Below, in pieces: positions 5,809 through 8,879 of a stretch of DNA of 8,879 bases (the stretch's first letter is position 1; each line of letters begins with the position of its first letter). The notes beneath the pieces are model-generated. The model had not been told where the DNA came from and searched no databases. It was given only the letters and a program-made list of their open reading frames with translations. The translations under genes and the position numbers were made by a program. This DNA comes from Actinomycetes bacterium (GTDB lineage: Bacteria; Actinomycetota; Acidimicrobiia; Acidimicrobiales; JAKAOS01): NCBI GenBank assembly GCA_021790615.1, contig JAJYGW010000377.1, positions 1 to 8,879 of the forward strand, written 5' to 3'.

Positions 5809-7299
5809 TCACGGAACCTGCGAGGTCACGAAGGCTGCGAGGTGCTCGGACTGCGCGAGGCGGCTCGGCTCGTGCACGTACATCATGTGCCCGGCCTCAT
5901 AGGGGTGGACCTCGATCTGCGCTCGGCGCTCGGGCGGGACGGCGAGGTGCGCGAGGACGTAGGCCGCCGCGTGGTACGGGGTGGCCGCGTCGTAGTACCC
6001 GGAGGCGACGTAGACCCGGAGGTGCGGCAGGACTCGGAGGGCCGTCGCGAGACTCGACGCGACGCTCACCGATCGCCCCTCGAACTCCGCATAGCTCCAG
6101 GGGTGGACCCGAGCCGTGAGGAGCTCGTAGGGGAGGTCCTGACGGTAGCCGAGCTCGCGCCGGAGGTAGTCGTTGATGCCCGCGGCATAGGGACCGGTCA
6201 GGGCGTCGTAGCTCGGGTCGTGGCTCGGGCGCTCCGCTGCTTGGTCCGCCTCGGGGCCGACGAAGCGGCCGTCGAGGCGTCCGATCACGAGCCCCCGATC
6301 ACGCAGGAGCTCCGCGAAGAAACGCTGGTCCTCGACCCGAAGGTCCACGCGCTCGAGGTAGCGGGGGGCGAGGCCCGTGAGCGCCGCCAGGCGCTCCGTC
6401 AGGCTGGCGCGCTCCGCCGGCCCGAGGCGCGCACCGCGCCCCAGAGCCCAGAGGTAGTCCCGGTCCGCCAGCTCCTCCGCCGCCGCCCGCACCTCGTGGC
6501 CCGCCCGGTCACGAGACGCCACGCCGTGGTAGTGCGCCAGGCTTGCATAGGTGGGGAGGAACAGCGAGTAGGGCAGCTCGTTGCCCTCGAAGAAGTCCAC
6601 CGTCGCCAGGTCGAGTACGGACGAGACGAGCATGATGCCGTTGACGTCCATCCCGAAGCGATCGTGGAGCTCACGTGCGAGGGCCGCCGCGCGGATCGTG
6701 CCGTAGGACTCCCCGATCAGGAACTTCGGGGATCCCCAGCGATCGTTTCGCGTCGTCCAGAGCCGGATGAGCTCCCCGATCGAGTCGAGGTCCCGTCGGA
6801 ACCCGTGGTACTCGGCGGGCTTGGACCCCTCGACCACGCGGGAGAAGCCGGTGGAGACGGGATCGATGAAGACCAGGTCGGAGTGTGCGAGCAGGCTCTC
6901 GGCATTGTCGGTGAGCCGCCATGGCGGGGGCTCGGGTGATCCTGCATCACCCGCGAGGATGCGCCGGGGTCCGAGGAGCCCGAGGTGCAGCCATGCGCTC
7001 GAGGAGCCCGGTCCACCGTTGAAGGCGAAGGTGACCGGGCGCGTGTCCGGCCGGACGCCCGTCGCCACGTAGGAGGTGACGAAGAGCTCGGCCTTTGCCC
7101 GGTGGCCGCGAAAGACCCCGTCCTCGTGGACCTCCTCGCGCAGCACGAGTCGCCCGGTCGTCGCGGTGTAGCCGAGCCGCCCGCTCGCCGTCACCAGCTC
7201 TGCGTCGCGTGAGACCAGCTGGTCGACCGGTCGTTCGGCGTCGCCCGCCGCCTCGGTGGGGGCTGCGGGTTCCGACGGCTCGCTCTCGGCTGTGGGCAC
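5809..7299 (-). CDS. S10 family serine carboxypeptidase-like protein, apparently cytosolic
   Basis: The protein is an alpha/beta-hydrolase peptidase of family S10, which removes C-terminal residues. From GTG 7299 (496 aa) it shows RPVTFAFNGGPGSSSAW (oxyanion-hole region), IDPVSTGFS, the nucleophile elbow GESYGT with Ser198, SGYYDAATP with Asp437 and AGHMMY with His471, so the catalytic triad is complete. The N-terminus (about 1-30) is an Ala/Pro/Glu-rich linker with no signal peptide, unlike the vacuolar or secreted eukaryotic members, so it may act inside the cell. The substrate is unknown. TTG 7326 is an alternative start, immediately after the upstream HAD stop, with GGTGG five bases before it. 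GTG 7299 is preferred because of codon type and because TACGGT lies six bases upstream, as in leaderless genes. It is downstream of, and probably co-transcribed with, the HAD phosphatase. Confidence 0.85.
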   Translation of the reverse strand: MPTAESEPSEPAAPTEAAGDAERPVDQLVSRDAELVTASGRLGYTATTGRLVLREEVHEDGVFRGHRAKAELFVTSYVATGVRPDTRPVTFAFNGGPGSSSAWLHLGLLGPRRILAGDAGSPEPPPWRLTDNAESLLAHSDLVFIDPVSTGFSRVVEGSKPAEYHGFRRDLDSIGELIRLWTTRNDRWGSPKFLIGESYGTIRAAALARELHDRFGMDVNGIMLVSSVLDLATVDFFEGNELPYSLFLPTYASLAHYHGVASRDRAGHEVRAAAEELADRDYLWALGRGARLGPAERASLTERLAALTGLAPRYLERVDLRVEDQRFFAELLRDRGLVIGRLDGRFVGPEADQAAERPSHDPSYDALTGPYAAGINDYLRRELGYRQDLPYELLTARVHPWSYAEFEGRSVSVASSLATALRVLPHLRVYVASGYYDAATPYHAAAYVLAHLAVPPERRAQIEVHPYEAGHMMYVHEPSRLAQSEHLAAFVTSQVP

Positions 7300-7305
7300 C
7301 TCGGC

Positions 7306-7311
7306 ACCGTA
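7306..7311 (-). promoter_or_regulatory. Possible -10 element for a leaderless S10 transcript
   Basis: On the minus strand TACGGT is followed by six bases and then GTG 7299. This is the spacing seen when transcription starts on the start codon in actinobacterial leaderless genes. No clear -35 is seen. It could give the peptidase its own transcript apart from read-through from the HAD gene. Confidence 0.3.
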
Positions 7312-7326
7312 GCAACGCAGGCGCAA

Positions 7327-8034
7327 CTAGGCCACCAGGCGCGAGGCGGCGAAGTGCGACCACGTGTCCGCGTCGAGGGCGAGGAGCGAGGAGAGCACCA
7401 GGTCGGCGGCACCGACCAGGCGGCGGTCGAGGCGCGCGTCGGGCACCGCGATGCAGCGCATCCCGGCCGCCTTGGCAGCCGCGACCCCGGCAGGCGAGTC
7501 CTCGACGGCGACGCAGGCAGGTGGGGCGAGGCCGAGCCGGCCGAGGCAGCTCCGGTAGACCGCCGGGTCGGGCTTCCCTGCGACCTCCTCCTCTGCCGAG
7601 TGGTACAGCTCGAAGTCGCTCGCCAGGCCGAGCGTTGCGAGGACCGCCTCGATCAGTCGGGAGGACGAGGACGACGCGAGCGCCCGGCGAACCCCGGCTG
7701 CCTCCAGGAGGCCGAGCACCTCGCGAACGCCCGGGAGCGGCTCGCCACGCTCCTCGACGAGCTCGATGACGCGCGAGACCACGGCATCGGCCACGGCCTC
7801 CTGGCTCATGCCCCGCCAGGGCTGTTCGGCGAAGCGGCGCTCGACGACCTCGTCGATCCGCATGCCCATCGTCTCCCGGCAGTCCGCGACCGTGAGCAGG
7901 CGCCCGAGCGACCCGAAGACCTCGATCTCGGCCTGCTGCCAGAAGGGTTCGGAGTCGAGCAGGACACCGTCCATGTCGAACACGACGGCCTCGAGGCGTG
8001 GGCGCTCCTCGACGAGGGCAGCGGGTGCATGCAC
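7327..8034 (-). CDS. HAD-superfamily phosphatase (beta-phosphoglucomutase/HxpB-like subfamily)
   Basis: The 235-residue protein has all four HAD motifs: FDMDGVLLDSEP with nucleophile Asp20 and acid/base Asp22, ALASSSSSR with Ser121, GKPDP with Lys154, and VAVEDSPAG with Glu178-Asp179. An alpha-helical cap (about 30-100) follows motif I, as in subfamily IA enzymes. FDMDGVLLDSEPFWQQAEIE most recalls hexitol/2-deoxyglucose-6-phosphate phosphatases (YniC/HxpB) and beta-phosphoglucomutases, so a sugar phosphate substrate is likely, but which one is not decided. GTG 8034 gives a standard N-terminus. Its nearest SD-like bases (GGAG) are only two bases away, so the start may be leaderless. GTG at codon 18 would leave almost nothing before motif I. 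The gene diverges from the cytidylate kinase-like gene and lies directly upstream of the S10 gene. Confidence 0.87.
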   Translation of the reverse strand: MHAPAALVEERPRLEAVVFDMDGVLLDSEPFWQQAEIEVFGSLGRLLTVADCRETMGMRIDEVVERRFAEQPWRGMSQEAVADAVVSRVIELVEERGEPLPGVREVLGLLEAAGVRRALASSSSSRLIEAVLATLGLASDFELYHSAEEEVAGKPDPAVYRSCLGRLGLAPPACVAVEDSPAGVAAAKAAGMRCIAVPDARLDRRLVGAADLVLSSLLALDADTWSHFAASRLVA

Positions 8035-8120
8035 GGCTCCATCTTGACCGGAGGGGCCGACGGTCACGACCAGCCCGAGGCGGCCCGTGCGCCTTCCAGG
8101 AGGGGCTGCACCCGCCGGGC

Positions 8121-8126
8121 TAGGAT
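8121..8126 (+). promoter_or_regulatory. Possible -10 element for the cytidylate kinase-like gene
   Basis: TAGGAT fits the actinobacterial TAnnnT pattern and would place the transcript start near 8133, just before the ribosome site GAGAGGAGG (8137-8145) and GTG 8149. No convincing -35 is visible. The alternative in-frame ATG 8125 overlaps this element and lacks a ribosome site, which argues for GTG 8149. Confidence 0.35.
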
Positions 8127-8148
8127 GCCGAGCAGCGAGAGGAGGTCC

Positions 8149-8835
8149 GTGGGTAGAGCTGTTGTCACCATCTCGGCGACCTATGGGGCGGGTGGGAGCG
8201 TGGTCGGACCGGCGGTTGCCGCTCGCCTCGGTGTTGCCTTCGTCGACCGCGCCATCCCGGTCGCGGTGGCCGAGCGCCTCCAGGTCTCCCTCGACGACGC
8301 CGAGGCACACGACGACCGCGTCGACACCGGCCTCGCCCGTCTCCTCGCCCGCTGGGCCCCGATGGCCGCCGCGCTCGGTTCGAGCCCGGTGCTGCCTGGC
8401 GAAGGGCTGGACGACGAAGAGGCCTACTGCGCCCAGACCGAGGCGGTGCTGCGCGAGCTCGCTGTCGGTGGCGCAGTCATCCTGGGACGTGCGGGGGCCC
8501 TCGTGCTCGCCGACTGGCCGGGTGCGCTCCACGTCCGCCTGGACGGGCCGCTCGAGCGGCGTCTGGCCTACGCCGCCTCCAGGCTCGGGATCTCGCTCGC
8601 CGACGCCGCAGCAGCCCAGCGCAAGGCCGACGCCGCGCGTGCGCTCTACGTGCGCCAGCTCTATCATGCCGACGCAGCCAGCCCGCGCCACTACCACCTG
8701 GTGATGGACTCCACGCGCCTCCCCGACGAGGTCGTGGTCGGGCTCGTCTCCCAGGCCGCCGCCGAGCTCGCCGACCTGCCATCGGCGGCCCCGCAGGCCG
8801 CGGAGCCCGGGAGGGCCGAGCCGAAGGGGGGCTGA
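8149..8835 (+). CDS. Cytidylate kinase-like family protein
   Basis: This 228-residue protein resembles the cytidylate kinase-like family (the group related to Cmk, nucleotide-binding and mostly uncharacterised). It opens VVTISATYGAGGSVVGPAVA (5-24), matching the family's ISREFGSGGxxIG loop and helix. Next come ARLGVAFVDRAI (25-36, like 'LGIxYYDREL'), AVILGRAGALVL (109-120, like 'vIvGRGA'), LHVRLDGPLERRLAYA (127-142) and RKADAARALYVRQLYH (158-173, the lid helix with Arg and Lys). HYHLVMDSTRLP (181-192) stands in for the usual 'YDLVINT' strand. The loop has Ser in place of the usual Arg after GG. It may phosphorylate a nucleotide or another small molecule, and the substrate is not predictable. 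True Cmk is usually near ribosomal or EngA genes and has a different substrate domain. GTG 8149 follows AGGAGG closely. The tail (208-228) is Ala/Pro-rich. Confidence 0.75.
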   Translation: MGRAVVTISATYGAGGSVVGPAVAARLGVAFVDRAIPVAVAERLQVSLDDAEAHDDRVDTGLARLLARWAPMAAALGSSPVLPGEGLDDEEAYCAQTEAVLRELAVGGAVILGRAGALVLADWPGALHVRLDGPLERRLAYAASRLGISLADAAAAQRKADAARALYVRQLYHADAASPRHYHLVMDSTRLPDEVVVGLVSQAAAELADLPSAAPQAAEPGRAEPKGG

Positions 8836-8879
8836 CTCCGTCTCGGGCTGACTCCGTCTCGGGCTGACTCCGTCCGGGG
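8831..8879. repeat. 16-bp tandem repeat starting at a stop codon, cut by window end
   Basis: The unit gctgactccgtctcgg is exact at 8831-8846 and 8847-8862, followed by a diverged copy from 8863 to the window end. The first copy contains the TGA stop (8833-8835) of the kinase-like gene, so the stop lies inside the repeat. The full copy number is unknown because the window ends. Spacers are absent, so it is not a CRISPR array. Confidence 0.8.

Noticed and set aside
5842..6939. Plus-strand open frame of 365 codons
   Set aside because: It is antisense to the S10 peptidase, whose Ser, Asp and His motifs are all present, and the plus translation shows no domain.
7354..8148. The plus-strand frame of the kinase-like gene stays open about 800 bases upstream, giving a 493-residue product
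   Set aside because: That part is antisense to a HAD gene with all four motifs, and has no recognisable domain. GTG 8149 has a strong ribosome site and begins exactly at the family's N-terminus.
8035..8697. The minus-strand HAD frame extends to about 8697
   Set aside because: It is antisense to the kinase-like gene. HAD homology begins just after GTG 8034, and the upstream part shows no family features.

Overview
This is a very GC-rich (roughly 70%) protein-coding window. Its third codon positions are strongly GC-biased, GTG starts are common, and most genes have GGAGG-type ribosome binding sites. Together with a WS/DGAT-type acyltransferase and an LppX/LprG-like secreted protein, this points to a high-GC actinobacterium, possibly of the Acidimicrobiia or a related deep lineage (inference). 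A TtuB/TtuA pair for tRNA 2-thiolation is most typical of thermophiles, so a moderately thermophilic lifestyle is possible but not shown. I see no tRNA, rRNA, CRISPR array, insertion sequence or phage gene.

Left part (1-3374): a multi-pass DMT/EamA-like membrane protein on the minus strand runs off the left edge. It diverges, with only a 38-base gap, from a plus-strand MGDG-synthase/MurG-like glycosyltransferase. That gene converges on a minus-strand wax-ester synthase/diacylglycerol acyltransferase-like gene. The acyltransferase frame continues past its normal domain end, through a 45-bp-period repeat, and ends 261 bases inside the glycosyltransferase. If the family assignments hold, both enzymes may act on diacylglycerol, one making glycolipid and the other storage lipid.

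Middle (3375-5775): an intergenic stretch with a 17-bp direct repeat is followed by a tight three-gene plus-strand run: a ubiquitin-like sulfur carrier (TtuB-like), the tRNA-54 2-thiouridine synthetase TtuA, and a membrane-anchored LppX-like protein. The carrier and TtuA overlap as GTGA. The Shine-Dalgarno sequence of ttuA coincides exactly with the two codons of the carrier's essential Gly-Gly, and the carrier has two extra alanines after Gly-Gly. This is the most unusual point in the window. A perfect hairpin at 5778-5794 separates this run from the next minus-strand genes.

Right part (5809-8879): a HAD phosphatase and a cytosolic-looking S10 serine carboxypeptidase-like protein form a minus-strand pair. 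A cytidylate kinase-like protein diverges from them on the plus strand. A 16-bp tandem repeat begins at its stop codon and runs off the window.

I did not find a wholly new multigene system. The best leads are the Gly-Gly-Ala-Ala sulfur carrier and the antisense overlap at the lipid branch point.
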